A stretch of DNA of 64,000 nucleotides from RI-106 sp964496875 (GTDB lineage Bacteria > Cyanobacteriota > Vampirovibrionia > Obscuribacterales > Obscuribacteraceae). The translations under genes and the position numbers were made by a program. Under the pieces are notes generated by a model. It saw only the letters and a program-made list of their open reading frames with translations, was not told the DNA's origin and ran no database searches. The DNA lies in contig CAZCBH010000014.1 in assembly GCA_964496875.1 (NCBI GenBank), forward strand, positions 16,475-80,474, in the 5' to 3' direction. This document shows positions 9,246 through 18,729 of the stretch, piece after piece. Within the stretch, counting starts at the first letter, position 1. Each line of letters begins with the position of its first letter.

Positions 9246-10874
9246 CTATTTGAATATCTTGAACTTATTCAAGTCGATCTTTACAGCCGGTGCCGGCGCC
9301 GGTCCTGCCTCTTTGAGCATCAGATCGAACTCTTGCAAAGCACCTTCATTTTCATGGCGGAAGCTGTGCACATCCACCTCGGTTTTATGATCTTCCGGAC
9401 TTACCTTAAATAGTTCGTTGATTTTAGCCAGTCCGGGATTCTCTTTCACAGCTTCCGGATCAAATCCGCCCCGGGGTATCTTCATAAAGACCGCTTCGTC
9501 TTTCATGGCCTCGGCAATTGTCGGATCGAGACTCTCCATATGGCAGGTCTGGTCATCACAGATGGTCGTCTCGGCATGGACCACCAGAGGCAGATTCTTC
9601 TCCCTGGCCAGGTTCATGACCCGGGTCGCTTCCTCTACACTATTGGCTTCGTGCACATTGCCCACAAGCGGCTTGGGGATCTCCCGACCTTCCAACAGCG
9701 CCTTTACTGCAGCCGCATCATTGCTGTCGGATAGGTCGACTCCCGCCTTCTTCATCATCTCAATCACCGCCCCACTGTCGGAAGAAGAAAGAGACTGATC
9801 AGGGGCGAACTTCATGTTATCGGGAATATTTTTAGAGTCGTAACTGTTGAAGAAAGCGTTCTCGCTGCCGACTCCGTCTTTTGCCTGCATGGCGCTGCCC
9901 AGGGCATTGAAGGCGCCGGTCTCGAGCCCCTGGCTGCGAAGTCCTTTGGCTCTGTTGGCGTCTATATTGGATGCCACCGCCAGATTATTGTCGTTAAGAT
10001 ATTTGAAAGCTCTGGCTATGTTCTGATCGGCGCCACCATTCATGGTGACATGGGTCAACAAAGGTAGACCGGCATCTCGGGCTTTGCTCACCGCCTGTTT
10101 GAAGTTGCTCTCGTTGAAGTCGGTCTGGACCTGCTTCTCTTCGGGCGGGCGGCTTTCTGTTTTATCGGCAGGCTTCTGCCCAGAGATCTTCTCGAATGCT
10201 CTATCCATGTGACTGCGTATGCTATCCTTGCCCCAGTTGGCCACGGTGGAATCCGCCACCGGGCTAGTGAGATTGGCGGGATCATAGACAGCCACGTTGG
10301 GTATTCTATCGGCGTCTCCAAGAAACTCTCTCAGTGCCCTTGCTTCTTCCGAATTGCCCCTTGAAAGACTGGCGGCTTTGTCATAGTCCATCTTAAGCAT
10401 GATAGCGCCGGTTTTCTCACCGCTCTCCATATCGGATGCGATCTGATTGAACTTCGCCGAAGCGTCAGGACAGTAACCGCACCAGGTAGCGCCTGTATAG
10501 ACCGCGATAGGCAGATTATTCTCCTTCGCCAGCTTCAGGGCTTCACCGACTTCGCTCTCGTCGAATTTGGTCTTCTCTAATTTGAGGGGCTTATCTTCGA
10601 CGGCGGCGACGGTAGCCTCCGGCGGCGGCGCCGCTTCGGCTGTTTCTTTTTTATATGGATCGGTCAATTCTATATTGCCGTCGGCACTATCTACCTGACT
10701 GTCCTGATTTGATTCACTCTCTTTAGAATTGCCGAAACCGGAGAAATCATAACCTTTTACAGTACTGGAGATGATGTCGGAAAAAAGCTTGTCTCTCGTT
10801 GCTTCGCTGTTGTCGCGCGAGTCATCGGCGGAAGGCTTTTCGACCTCCCGGATCTGGTCTCCGGTCTGGGGCAT
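9246..10874 (-). CDS. Protein with three thioredoxin-like repeats
   Basis: Three similar blocks follow a disordered N-terminus of about 100 residues. Each begins with an acidic strand/helix (FDESEVGEALKLAKENNLP, FNESNFKQAVSKARDAGLP, HEANSVEEATRVMNLAREKN) leading into a thioredoxin-like beta strand. Block 1 carries WCGYC (Cys132 and Cys135), block 2 has no cysteine pair, and block 3 has CDDQTC with a longer spacing. One redox-active and two altered thioredoxin folds are therefore joined. No signal peptide is seen. I chose the ATG at 10874 (GGAG ten bases upstream) over an in-frame start at 11018, which has AAGG abutting the codon and would leave no promoter room for the divergent gene. Confidence 0.75.
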   Translation of the reverse strand: MPQTGDQIREVEKPSADDSRDNSEATRDKLFSDIISSTVKGYDFSGFGNSKESESNQDSQVDSADGNIELTDPYKKETAEAAPPPEATVAAVEDKPLKLEKTKFDESEVGEALKLAKENNLPIAVYTGATWCGYCPDASAKFNQIASDMESGEKTGAIMLKMDYDKAASLSRGNSEEARALREFLGDADRIPNVAVYDPANLTSPVADSTVANWGKDSIRSHMDRAFEKISGQKPADKTESRPPEEKQVQTDFNESNFKQAVSKARDAGLPLLTHVTMNGGADQNIARAFKYLNDNNLAVASNIDANRAKGLRSQGLETGAFNALGSAMQAKDGVGSENAFFNSYDSKNIPDNMKFAPDQSLSSSDSGAVIEMMKKAGVDLSDSNDAAAVKALLEGREIPKPLVGNVHEANSVEEATRVMNLAREKNLPLVVHAETTICDDQTCHMESLDPTIAEAMKDEAVFMKIPRGGFDPEAVKENPGLAKINELFKVSPEDHKTEVDVHSFRHENEGALQEFDLMLKEAGPAPAPAVKIDLNKFKIFK

Positions 10875-11026
10875 ATTCGGGAATCTCCAGGGTAAGGGGC
10901 TCCGGGCACAAGCCGGAGAGGACAAAAGAATAGAACTACAAGAAAAGTACTTGAAAACTGTGACCAAATTGTACCCGGAGCCTGATATCATCCCCAGGTA
11001 GCATTCTGAGAGGTTCATCCTTATAT

Positions 11027-12748
11027 ATGTCTATGTCCGTCCGCTTTCTACTGGTTTTGCTTGCGCTTATCTCTTTGTTTTGCGCCCAGCCGGTTCTAGC
11101 CTTGAAGAACAAGAAGAAAAAGGCTGACACCGTTTTGCTCAACGCTTCGGTGCACACCATGGACGCCGCCCGTTCCGTCAAAGAAGCGCTTTGTCTGGAA
11201 GGGGGAAGAATCGTCTATGTCGGCTCTAACAATGGAGCAAGGCGCTTTATAGAGAACGCAACTAAAGTGCTCGATCTCGAAGGGGGCATGGTCCTGCCCG
11301 GCTTTCATGACTGTCATGTGCATCTTGTCGAAGGCGGTATGCATCTTAACGAATGCAACCTCGACGATCTGAAAAGCATAGACGAGGTTCTCGAAACAAT
11401 AAAAAACTATCGTGACCGGAATCCCGATAAAGTATGGATCAAAGGCTCTGGCTGGGGACTGCCTCTTTTTGAGGACGCCAACGCTAGAAAAGAGCTGCTC
11501 GACAAAATAGAGAGTGAAAAGCCGATTTTTCTGGAATCGCAAGATTATCACTCTGCCTGGGTCAATTCAAAGGCTCTAGAGATAGCGGGCATATCGAAAG
11601 AGAGCGAGGACCCCGAAGGCGGTCATATAGAGAAGGACCCGAAAACCGGAGAACCCTCCGGCACCCTTCGTGAGTCGGCGATAGATCTGGTCCTGCGACA
11701 TCTGCCGCCGCCTGCCGAGGAGGACTTTCGCGAAGGTCTTCTGCGCGGTCAGGCGCTTGCCGCCGCCTATGGTATCACCAGCATCCAGGACGCCTGTGTC
11801 GGTCCCGCCGTTCTTGAAGCCTATGAAAAAGGCGACGGAGACGGCATCCTCACGGTCAACGTAAACACCGCTATCAAAATCGATCCTTTAAAAGATGATG
11901 CCTCCCAGGTGGAAAAGTTAAAGATCCTGGCAAATAGATTTAGAGAAGGTCGTCTTAAAGTAAGCTCCGCCAAGATCTTCGCCGACGGAGTAATCGAGGC
12001 GAAGACGGCTAATTTGCTGTCACCCTATTGCGACAAGAAGGGCGGCAACGGCAAACTGAATTTTGCTCCGGACAGACTCGCCACTCTGGTATCGAAACTG
12101 GAGAGTGCGGGCATTCAAGTGCACATTCACTCCATCGGAGACGGCGCCACCCGGGCCAGTCTCGATGCTTTCGAAAAAAGCAGGCGGCAAGACCCGGAGA
12201 ACCACCGATGCCGCAGCCATATCGCCCACCTGGAGCTGATAGACAGAGCGGATCTGCCTCGTTTCGCTTCGCTTTCCATAACGGCTACGATTCAGCCTTA
12301 CTGGGCCCAGCAAGACGATTATATCCTGCGGCTCACCGAGCCGGTTCTGGGCAAAGAGAGGAGCGAAAACATCTATCCTTTTAAAAGCCTGAAGGACGAA
12401 GGGGCGCGTCTCGCTGGCGGCAGCGACTGGCCGGTATCGAGCCTCAATCCCCTGGAGGCGATTCAGGTTGCCCTGACAAGAAAAGCGATAGACAGCAAAG
12501 CCGATGCCTGGCTACCGCATCAGAAGCTGATTTTGAAAGACTGCCTGGAGGCCTATACTATAAACGGCGCTTTCATCAACAATCGCGATAGCGAGACAGG
12601 CTCTCTTGAAGTCGGTAAATACGCCGATATCATAATCCTGGACCGAGATCTGTATACGGTGCCTGCCGGGGAGATAGCCCGGGTCAAAGTGATGAAGACA
12701 TTCTTCCGGGGCAAAGAGGTCTTCTCCCGCGAAGATCTTTTGAAATGA
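11027..12748 (+). CDS. Exported amidohydrolase (YtcJ-like, amidohydrolase family 3)
   Basis: A signal peptide covers residues 1-26 (hydrophobic LLVLLALISLFCA, cleavage after VLA). The TIM-barrel metal site starts at DCHVHL (His97 and His99) after a typical YtcJ N-terminal beta sandwich. Later metal-site pieces are HIHSIGDGATR and AGGSDWPVSSLNP. The family hydrolyses amide or ester bonds in small molecules such as N-substituted formamides, but the substrate here cannot be read. The 573-residue length is normal for the family. It is divergent from the thioredoxin-repeat gene and converges on a cupin gene 12 bases away. Confidence 0.9.
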   Translation: MSMSVRFLLVLLALISLFCAQPVLALKNKKKKADTVLLNASVHTMDAARSVKEALCLEGGRIVYVGSNNGARRFIENATKVLDLEGGMVLPGFHDCHVHLVEGGMHLNECNLDDLKSIDEVLETIKNYRDRNPDKVWIKGSGWGLPLFEDANARKELLDKIESEKPIFLESQDYHSAWVNSKALEIAGISKESEDPEGGHIEKDPKTGEPSGTLRESAIDLVLRHLPPPAEEDFREGLLRGQALAAAYGITSIQDACVGPAVLEAYEKGDGDGILTVNVNTAIKIDPLKDDASQVEKLKILANRFREGRLKVSSAKIFADGVIEAKTANLLSPYCDKKGGNGKLNFAPDRLATLVSKLESAGIQVHIHSIGDGATRASLDAFEKSRRQDPENHRCRSHIAHLELIDRADLPRFASLSITATIQPYWAQQDDYILRLTEPVLGKERSENIYPFKSLKDEGARLAGGSDWPVSSLNPLEAIQVALTRKAIDSKADAWLPHQKLILKDCLEAYTINGAFINNRDSETGSLEVGKYADIIILDRDLYTVPAGEIARVKVMKTFFRGKEVFSREDLLK

Positions 12749-12760
12749 CCGCTAAAATAG

Positions 12761-13135
12761 TCAGGGAGTGTGATGAATCTGGCGATTATACTCGTCAGCG
12801 CCCAGCAAATGGAGCGAGACATAATCTTCTTCGCCTGCCACCCAGCCGTCATGGGCAGTTGAAGGGATATAGAAGCAAGACCCCGGTCCCAGCTCATAGC
12901 CGGTGCCGTCTTCCATGAGGATAGCCATGCGTCCGGCAAGCACGATGCCAAGATGTTCGACGGTACAGAACTTTCGGACTCCGACCCCGACATGGTCGGA
13001 CCACTTCCAGCCCGGTTCATAAGTGGCTCTGCCGATGGTCATATTGGGCATATAGACAAGCTCGAAGCGCCCTTTTTCAAAGTGCTTGACTTCATCCGGA
13101 TCATCAAAGAGCTTGACCAGAACTTCATGATTCAT
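12761..13135 (-). CDS. Single-domain cupin protein
   Basis: The 124-residue protein is one small cupin barrel. Motif 1 is degenerate around VEHLGIVLAGRMAILMEDG, and motif 2 is PGSCFYIPSTAHDGWV. Such proteins bind a metal or small ligand and may be enzymes or ligand-sensing modules. Several of the usual motif 1 histidines are missing, although one histidine per motif remains. No partner gene suggests a role: it lies alone between an amidohydrolase and a regulator operon. Confidence 0.8.
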   Translation of the reverse strand: MNHEVLVKLFDDPDEVKHFEKGRFELVYMPNMTIGRATYEPGWKWSDHVGVGVRKFCTVEHLGIVLAGRMAILMEDGTGYELGPGSCFYIPSTAHDGWVAGEEDYVSLHLLGADEYNRQIHHTP

Positions 13136-13198
13136 CTATCGCGACCTTCTACCACCAGCAAGGAAAACCTTGGAAATCTTACCAGATTGAAATAAGGC

Positions 13199-15298
13199 TC
13201 AAGACGAGATCACGCCCACTTTCTCCCGTCTGCCCGTCCGCAGGCGGTGATGAGCGCCTTTGATGATCTCCTCCAGTTCGACTCCATCCTGAAAAGAGTC
13301 GGCGATGCCGGCGCTGAAAGTGGCGGCGAATTTATGGGAGCTTCCGGAGAATTTCAATCTGGTGAAATCACTGAGCAGTCTTGCCACCGCACCAGCCAGG
13401 GTGGCCGAGTCGGCTCCGGGAGCGGCAAGGGCAAAGCCCGAACTGCTCCAGCGGCAGCGCAGAGTCTCGGCAGTGAATCGCGCGTGAATCATCAAAGAGA
13501 GAGCCCGGGCAACAGACTGGGCTCCGTGGTGACCCTGGACGATGGTCAACTCGTCGAAATCGTCAATTTCTATCAGCGCTATAGCCAGAGGGCGCCCCTC
13601 TTTCTGGTGGGCAAGCAACAAGTCGGCGGCTTCTGCCATATAGGCTTCGCCCCGCAACATGCCGGATTCCGGATCCCGTGCCCGCTCCTTTCGCCTGCGG
13701 CTGGCCATGGCGAGCTGAGCCGCCACTCTCGCCTGCAACTCTTCTGCCAGGACCGGCTTGGTGAGAAAGTCGTTGGCGCCTACCGCAAAAGCGGCAGAGC
13801 GAGCTGCCTGGCCGGTTTTGGAGGTAAGGAAGAGAACCGGTACGTCGGACCATTTCTTATCTGCCCGAATCTGTCGACAGACTTCGTAGCCGGTTACAAC
13901 CGGCATCATCAAATCGAGCAGCACCAGATCCGGTTGTATTTTCTCCATGGTTTCCACAACCAGGGTAGGGTTGGTTTCATAGCTGGCATCCATTCTCTGG
14001 TCGTTGAGAATCCCGCAGACGAACTTGCAGAGAACCTCGTCGTCGTCGACCACGAGAATTCTGGGCTGACCGGGTATTCTCACCTCTAGAAGCCGTTTGA
14101 TAGCTTCTCTCAAGCTCTCTCCGCTTACCGGCTGGATGATTTTTTCTGAAGCGCCAAGATAAAGGAGATCGGAGGCTGACAGAGATTGGTTATTCAGACA
14201 GATACAGCCGATGGGAATCGACTCGTTGCCCGTTATGGAACGAAGTTTCTCGGCGTCTCTAAAGGCGCCTGCGGTATCGGGGGCGGTATCAATGATAACC
14301 GCATCCAATCTGTTTTCTGCGGCATATCGCATGAAGGCGGCGGCGTTATCCGTCCCCTGTACATGGGCGAATTCCTTTGTCTCGTCTTCCTGGGCCGCTT
14401 CTATTATGTTCTGGTTGGAGCTGAGAATGAGAACGCGATTTCTTACAGTAGAGGGCTTGACCAGCTTCGCCTCTTTCATCGCGTCCTTTATAAGCTCGCT
14501 GCCTTTAGCCGCAGCCCTGATAATCTCCGACCAGTAGATTTCCTGATCGGTCGAATCCCAGGGATCTAGAGAAAGAAGAAAATCTTCCATCTGACCGGCT
14601 AACTTGCCGATCTCCTCTAGACCCAGTGAGCCCGCTGTCCCTCTAATAGAATGGGTTATGCGAATCGCTTCGGCCAGTGCCGCTTCGTCGCCTGCATTGT
14701 GATTGCGCTGTTCTATTTTTGCAGTCAGGACCTTCCAGTCGTTATCAAGCTGGATAAAATATTCTTGACGGGCACTTTGAAGCGCCTGGGCAACTTTTAC
14801 TTTTTTGTCGAGCTGACTGATCTGCTCGCGCATAGAAGCATCGGCCTGCAAATCGGCATCATCGGCAGTGTAAACCTCGTCGACTCCGGCGATGCCTTCA
14901 CTGGAAAAATCTCTGACATAGCTTGGCAGAAGAGACTCAATCTGCTGAAGGAAAGCAGATGGAATAATAGGCTTCTGAACAATCATCGCCACTTGAAGAA
15001 TATTTCTCAACCAGGAAAAGGTCTTGGCGTCACAGGGAATCGCGGAGCAAAATACCACCGGCACATTGGCACCGGCTTCGCGCAATTTCGTTATCCAGCT
15101 CATACCATCCATCTGAGGCAGACGATAATCTACTATGGCAAGCACAGTATCTTTCTTGGAGAAAAGAGAAAAGGCTTCATCCGGAGAGCTGGCTTCGACA
15201 ACCTTGAAACCATGCGGTCTCAAGAGATTAACAAGAAGGGATCGGAAGCCGGCATCATCATCCAGAACCAAAATAGATCCGCGTGCATTTTTATTCAT
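13199..15298 (-). CDS. Multi-domain response regulator REC-Hpt-REC-REC-GGDEF (degenerate cyclase)
   Basis: Domains in order: REC1 (8-125, Asp57 in IVDYRLP); Hpt (about 180-275, phospho-acceptor His216 in ITHSIRGTAGSLG); a REC-like domain that keeps IIDTAPD but lacks the usual acidic pocket (about 289-410); REC3 (about 415-530, LLDLMMP); and a GGDEF-like domain (about 535-699). In the last, the catalytic GGDEF loop has become SSSGF, so cyclic di-GMP synthesis is unlikely. It may act as a phosphorelay hub ending in a protein-binding or nucleotide-sensing domain. It is the last of three signalling genes on this strand, 53 bases after the kinase gene. Confidence 0.88.
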   Translation of the reverse strand: MNKNARGSILVLDDDAGFRSLLVNLLRPHGFKVVEASSPDEAFSLFSKKDTVLAIVDYRLPQMDGMSWITKLREAGANVPVVFCSAIPCDAKTFSWLRNILQVAMIVQKPIIPSAFLQQIESLLPSYVRDFSSEGIAGVDEVYTADDADLQADASMREQISQLDKKVKVAQALQSARQEYFIQLDNDWKVLTAKIEQRNHNAGDEAALAEAIRITHSIRGTAGSLGLEEIGKLAGQMEDFLLSLDPWDSTDQEIYWSEIIRAAAKGSELIKDAMKEAKLVKPSTVRNRVLILSSNQNIIEAAQEDETKEFAHVQGTDNAAAFMRYAAENRLDAVIIDTAPDTAGAFRDAEKLRSITGNESIPIGCICLNNQSLSASDLLYLGASEKIIQPVSGESLREAIKRLLEVRIPGQPRILVVDDDEVLCKFVCGILNDQRMDASYETNPTLVVETMEKIQPDLVLLDLMMPVVTGYEVCRQIRADKKWSDVPVLFLTSKTGQAARSAAFAVGANDFLTKPVLAEELQARVAAQLAMASRRRKERARDPESGMLRGEAYMAEAADLLLAHQKEGRPLAIALIEIDDFDELTIVQGHHGAQSVARALSLMIHARFTAETLRCRWSSSGFALAAPGADSATLAGAVARLLSDFTRLKFSGSSHKFAATFSAGIADSFQDGVELEEIIKGAHHRLRTGRREKVGVISS

Positions 15299-15351
15299 TG
15301 GCGCCCTCCTCCTGCTTCTATAAACAATTGACCAGCCACATACCCTGCCAC

Positions 15352-17625
15352 TCAGTCGCCATCGGTCGACTGACCATCAATATTTTCGCGAGCGATCTCG
15401 AACCAGAAAGTGGAGCCTGCTCCCGGCGCACTGGCAAGCCCTATCTCACCCTCGTGTTGGTCTACAAGAGCCTTACAGATCGCAAGACCGAGACCGGTAC
15501 CACCTTTGGGTCTGCTGTCGGTAGAGTTGACCTGTTGAAACTTTTTGAAGAGCTTCTTTTGATCCTGTTCGCTTATCCCAGGACCCTGATCGCTTACCTC
15601 TATTCGCACTCGATTCGGCATCAAAGAAGAAGATACTTTGACAACACCCTCCTCCGGAGAGAACTTGACGGCGTTGGATATCAAATTGGTCAGCACCTGC
15701 GCAATTCTATCTCTATCGGCCAGAATAGGCTCACTGACGAGATCGGAAGCTTCAATCCTTACTTTATGCTCGGCAGCATAAGCAGAGAGCGCCTCTATCG
15801 CCTCTGCCACTATAACGCTCGGTACCACAGGCTTTCTTTCTAGCTCGAGCTTGCCTGCTTCTATCTTTCTGATGTCGAGGATGTCGTTAATCAGTCGCAC
15901 CAGACGATCACATTCCTGTCGTCCCATAGTGACAAGACGCTTGCCCCGGTCAGAGAGCTCTCCCCCTTTGCCGCCTTCCAACAAACCCAGGGAGCCTTTT
16001 ATAGAAGTGAGCGGAGTGCGGAGTTCATGAGAAACCATAGAATAGAACTCACTGACTCTCTGCTCAGCTTGTATTCTTGCCGTAACATCATCGACCACCA
16101 CTACTCCGCCGATGATACCGCCCTCCAGATCATAAACCGGTCGAGCATTGACATTGATCAAAACGTCATCTTCGTCACCTTTAATCAGATAGACTTTGTT
16201 GGAGACAGACTTACCGGACATAGCTGCCACCATAGGCAGTTTCTCCATCGGGATCTGTTTTTTGCCGTCTTCAGAACGAATGCGCTCGTACCACTCTTCC
16301 GGAGACCGGTTACGGCTACCCGGACCCAAAATGCGCTCGGCAGCTTTGTTGAAAATTCGCATCCTTCGATCCATATCTACAAAAATCACCCCGGAGCCCA
16401 TGTTGTCGAGGACAGAGTCGAGCACGCCTTTGGCTTTCGCCTCCTCCGCAAGAGAAAGCTGCAAACGCTCCTCGATCTCCCGCCTCGCAACAAGCTGTCC
16501 TATCTCGGAGCCTATCACCGAGAAAGCTTCCATGACATCGTTGTCCGGGCGTTCTACCTTGCGGCTCAAAAATTCGAAGACCCCGACGAAAGTGTCACCG
16601 AACCTTACAGGGAAAGCAAAAGAGGCATGCAGACCGTCGTACCTCGCCTGGTCAGCGATCTGGGCCGATCTGTCCCGGGAGATATCCTCCACCCATTCCG
16701 ACTGACCATGCTTCCAGACTCTACCGCACAGCCCCTGCTCCGGCGCGATCTTCATAGAGGTCAGAAGGCACTTCAGTTCAGGAAAAGGCTCGACAGAATA
16801 AAACTCTCCCAGGGTTAGATATTCGCCGCCCTCTTCAGCTCGCCAGAAAACCCCGACAGGCCAGTTATAGATATCACAAATGTCTGCGAGTATGCCCTTG
16901 AGCGAATCAGACAATCCTTGTGTGGTCACCATAATTGATGAGATCTCAAAGAGAGTCAACTGGGCTAGCTGGGTCTGCCTGCGAACCGCAGCCACCTTGT
17001 TGATAAAATGCAATCCGGCGAAAAATGCCGCCAGGGAAATTCCGGAGAGAATATAGAGCCGATTGAGTGCCTCGGTGGCAGCCGCTTCTAGTTTACTCGA
17101 TTGAATCCGAAGAGTCCGGTTCGCCTCCTTTTTAAGCGCTTGTAATTCTTGGATGAAAGCCAGCATCTCATGCTGCCCCTGATCTATAAGTACCAGATTA
17201 CGAGCTTCCTCATAGCGCCCCCGTCTGCGCAAATCGATGGTGAGATCGAGCTCTGAGAATTTGTCCGTCATATGCTTACGCATGCTCCGCAGCCGCTTCT
17301 CTTGATTCTGCTTACCTGTCACAAGCGATAGAACAGAGTCGTAGAGCTTGAAAACAGCGGTCTTGCTTTCGTCATATGGACCTAGATAACGCCTCTTTCC
17401 GGTGATCAAATAGCCCCTCTGGAGAGACTCCAGCATGTACATAGAAGACTCAAGCCTGGTTAGCAGGGTGATTAAATGCTGAGTTTTGATCACAGCCTTT
17501 CGGTGTTCCGCCAGTTCCCTGGCCTGCATGTAAGAAGCGGTGATCGCCACCAGAAGAATGACCGCCACCACCGAAGCGGCAAGCATCAGCAAAATCCGGG
17601 AACTGTTATCCTTTAGTCTTTTCAT
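15352..17625 (-). CDS. Membrane sensor histidine kinase (CHASE3-GAF-PAS-HisKA-HATPase)
   Basis: The 757-residue protein starts with a membrane span (about 12-32), a CHASE3-like helical sensor (RGYLITGKRRYLGPYDE is typical) and a second span near 190-205. GAF (about 220-375) and PAS (about 390-510) domains follow, then HisKA with the phosphorylatable His in SMVSHELRTPL, and a complete HATPase domain with DQGPGIS and GGTGLGLAI boxes. There is no receiver domain on the protein. It overlaps the preceding single-domain regulator by 20 bases and precedes the REC-Hpt-GGDEF protein, so the three likely form one phosphorelay. Confidence 0.93.
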   Translation of the reverse strand: MKRLKDNSSRILLMLAASVVAVILLVAITASYMQARELAEHRKAVIKTQHLITLLTRLESSMYMLESLQRGYLITGKRRYLGPYDESKTAVFKLYDSVLSLVTGKQNQEKRLRSMRKHMTDKFSELDLTIDLRRRGRYEEARNLVLIDQGQHEMLAFIQELQALKKEANRTLRIQSSKLEAAATEALNRLYILSGISLAAFFAGLHFINKVAAVRRQTQLAQLTLFEISSIMVTTQGLSDSLKGILADICDIYNWPVGVFWRAEEGGEYLTLGEFYSVEPFPELKCLLTSMKIAPEQGLCGRVWKHGQSEWVEDISRDRSAQIADQARYDGLHASFAFPVRFGDTFVGVFEFLSRKVERPDNDVMEAFSVIGSEIGQLVARREIEERLQLSLAEEAKAKGVLDSVLDNMGSGVIFVDMDRRMRIFNKAAERILGPGSRNRSPEEWYERIRSEDGKKQIPMEKLPMVAAMSGKSVSNKVYLIKGDEDDVLINVNARPVYDLEGGIIGGVVVVDDVTARIQAEQRVSEFYSMVSHELRTPLTSIKGSLGLLEGGKGGELSDRGKRLVTMGRQECDRLVRLINDILDIRKIEAGKLELERKPVVPSVIVAEAIEALSAYAAEHKVRIEASDLVSEPILADRDRIAQVLTNLISNAVKFSPEEGVVKVSSSLMPNRVRIEVSDQGPGISEQDQKKLFKKFQQVNSTDSRPKGGTGLGLAICKALVDQHEGEIGLASAPGAGSTFWFEIARENIDGQSTDGD

Positions 17626-17995
17626 CCAGGGAACTCTGAAGCATCGCTTCGATCTCGTCGCTGAGGCTCATCGGGTCGAAAGGCTTACTCAAAACCCCGA
17701 GCACATCAAGCCCGTCATACTCACTCATATCCTGGGTCTGGACCCGGGCGGTAAGAAAGATCACAGGTAAGCCTTTTGTAGATTCATCCAGCCTGAGCTC
17801 TTTGAGGGTGGCGATTCCGTCTTTTTCCGGCATCATCCGGTCAAGAAGAATGAGGTCGGGCTTCAATTCTCTGGCCATCTCCAGTCCCTGGGAGCCGGAT
17901 GAAGCGAGATAGACTTTGAATCTATCTTCGAGCGCTATCTCGAGCACCTCTCGGATACTCTTCTCATCATCAATCACCAGAACAGATTCAGCCAT
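17606..17995 (-). CDS. Single-domain response regulator (REC only)
   Basis: This 129-residue protein is a stand-alone receiver, like CheY or Spo0F. The acidic pair is in VIDDEKS, the phospho-acceptor is in LILLDRMMP, and the conserved Lys is in LSKPFDP. There is no output domain, so it probably passes phosphate within the relay or binds a partner protein. It is the first gene of the three-gene signalling operon and overlaps the kinase start by 20 bases, which implies translational coupling. Confidence 0.92.
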   Translation of the reverse strand: MAESVLVIDDEKSIREVLEIALEDRFKVYLASSGSQGLEMARELKPDLILLDRMMPEKDGIATLKELRLDESTKGLPVIFLTARVQTQDMSEYDGLDVLGVLSKPFDPMSLSDEIEAMLQSSLDEKTKG

Positions 17996-18124
17996 GTACT
18001 CTGACCTTAATGCTTGAAAACTCTGCTTCCCCGGAAGAAGCCAGAGACGAAACTATAGCGCTCTATTAGATCTAGGAGCTATTATTTAAGGCAAAAAGAA
18101 TTAATTCACCCCCTTGTCAGGGGA

Positions 18125-18712
18125 TTAAATAGATATTTCAGTGCCCAACATAGAGAGAAACTCCCGCATCCATAGAGGATGCGCCGGCCAGGCTACGGCG
18201 CTGACCAGATTGCCTTCTCGATGAACAAAGGCAGGGTCGTTTTTTGGATCGGCAAAACGAGAGCCGGCTGCCTCGACCTCCGGTCTGAGCGCGAAATAGG
18301 CGGTACATTCCCGGTCTTTCAAGACACCGGCGGCAGTGAGAATCTGCGGACCATGGCAGACTGCCGCCACCGGTTTGTTCTCTTCGAAAAAATGTCTGAC
18401 CAATTCAAGAACAGCCTCATTCAATCTCAGATATTCCGGAGCCCGTCCACCGGGAATAACGAGGGCATCGAAATCGGCGGGCACGATCCGGTCGAAATCA
18501 TGGGTGATCACAAAATCATGCCCTCGTTTTTCAGAATAGGTCTGATCCCCTTCGAAATCATGCACGGCGGTCTTGACCTTGTCTCCCTGCCCTTTGCCCG
18601 GACAGACCGTCGCCACCTCGTGACCGGCCATCAAAAGAATCTGAAAGGGCACCATGGCCTCGTAGTCTTCTACAAAGTCTCCTACTAACATAAGCACGTT
18701 TTTCTTAGCCAT
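18125..18712 (-). CDS. DJ-1/PfpI family protein
   Basis: The 195-residue protein shows the class I glutamine amidotransferase-like fold of DJ-1/PfpI: VLMLVGDFVEDYEAMVPF at the start, PGGRAPEYLRL, and the nucleophile elbow AAVCHGPQ with Cys119 and His120. Family members act as proteases, glyoxalase III-type deglycases or redox chaperones. The activity here is unknown. It lies 17 bases after the transsulfuration enzyme on the same strand and is probably cotranscribed with it. Confidence 0.9.
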   Translation of the reverse strand: MAKKNVLMLVGDFVEDYEAMVPFQILLMAGHEVATVCPGKGQGDKVKTAVHDFEGDQTYSEKRGHDFVITHDFDRIVPADFDALVIPGGRAPEYLRLNEAVLELVRHFFEENKPVAAVCHGPQILTAAGVLKDRECTAYFALRPEVEAAGSRFADPKNDPAFVHREGNLVSAVAWPAHPLWMREFLSMLGTEISI

Positions 18713-18729
18713 GATAAGCCTCCACTCTC

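Noticed and set aside
13247..14089. A 280-codon plus-strand frame opposite the REC-Hpt-GGDEF gene
   Set aside because: Antisense to well-kept receiver and GGDEF-like domains; no recognisable fold.
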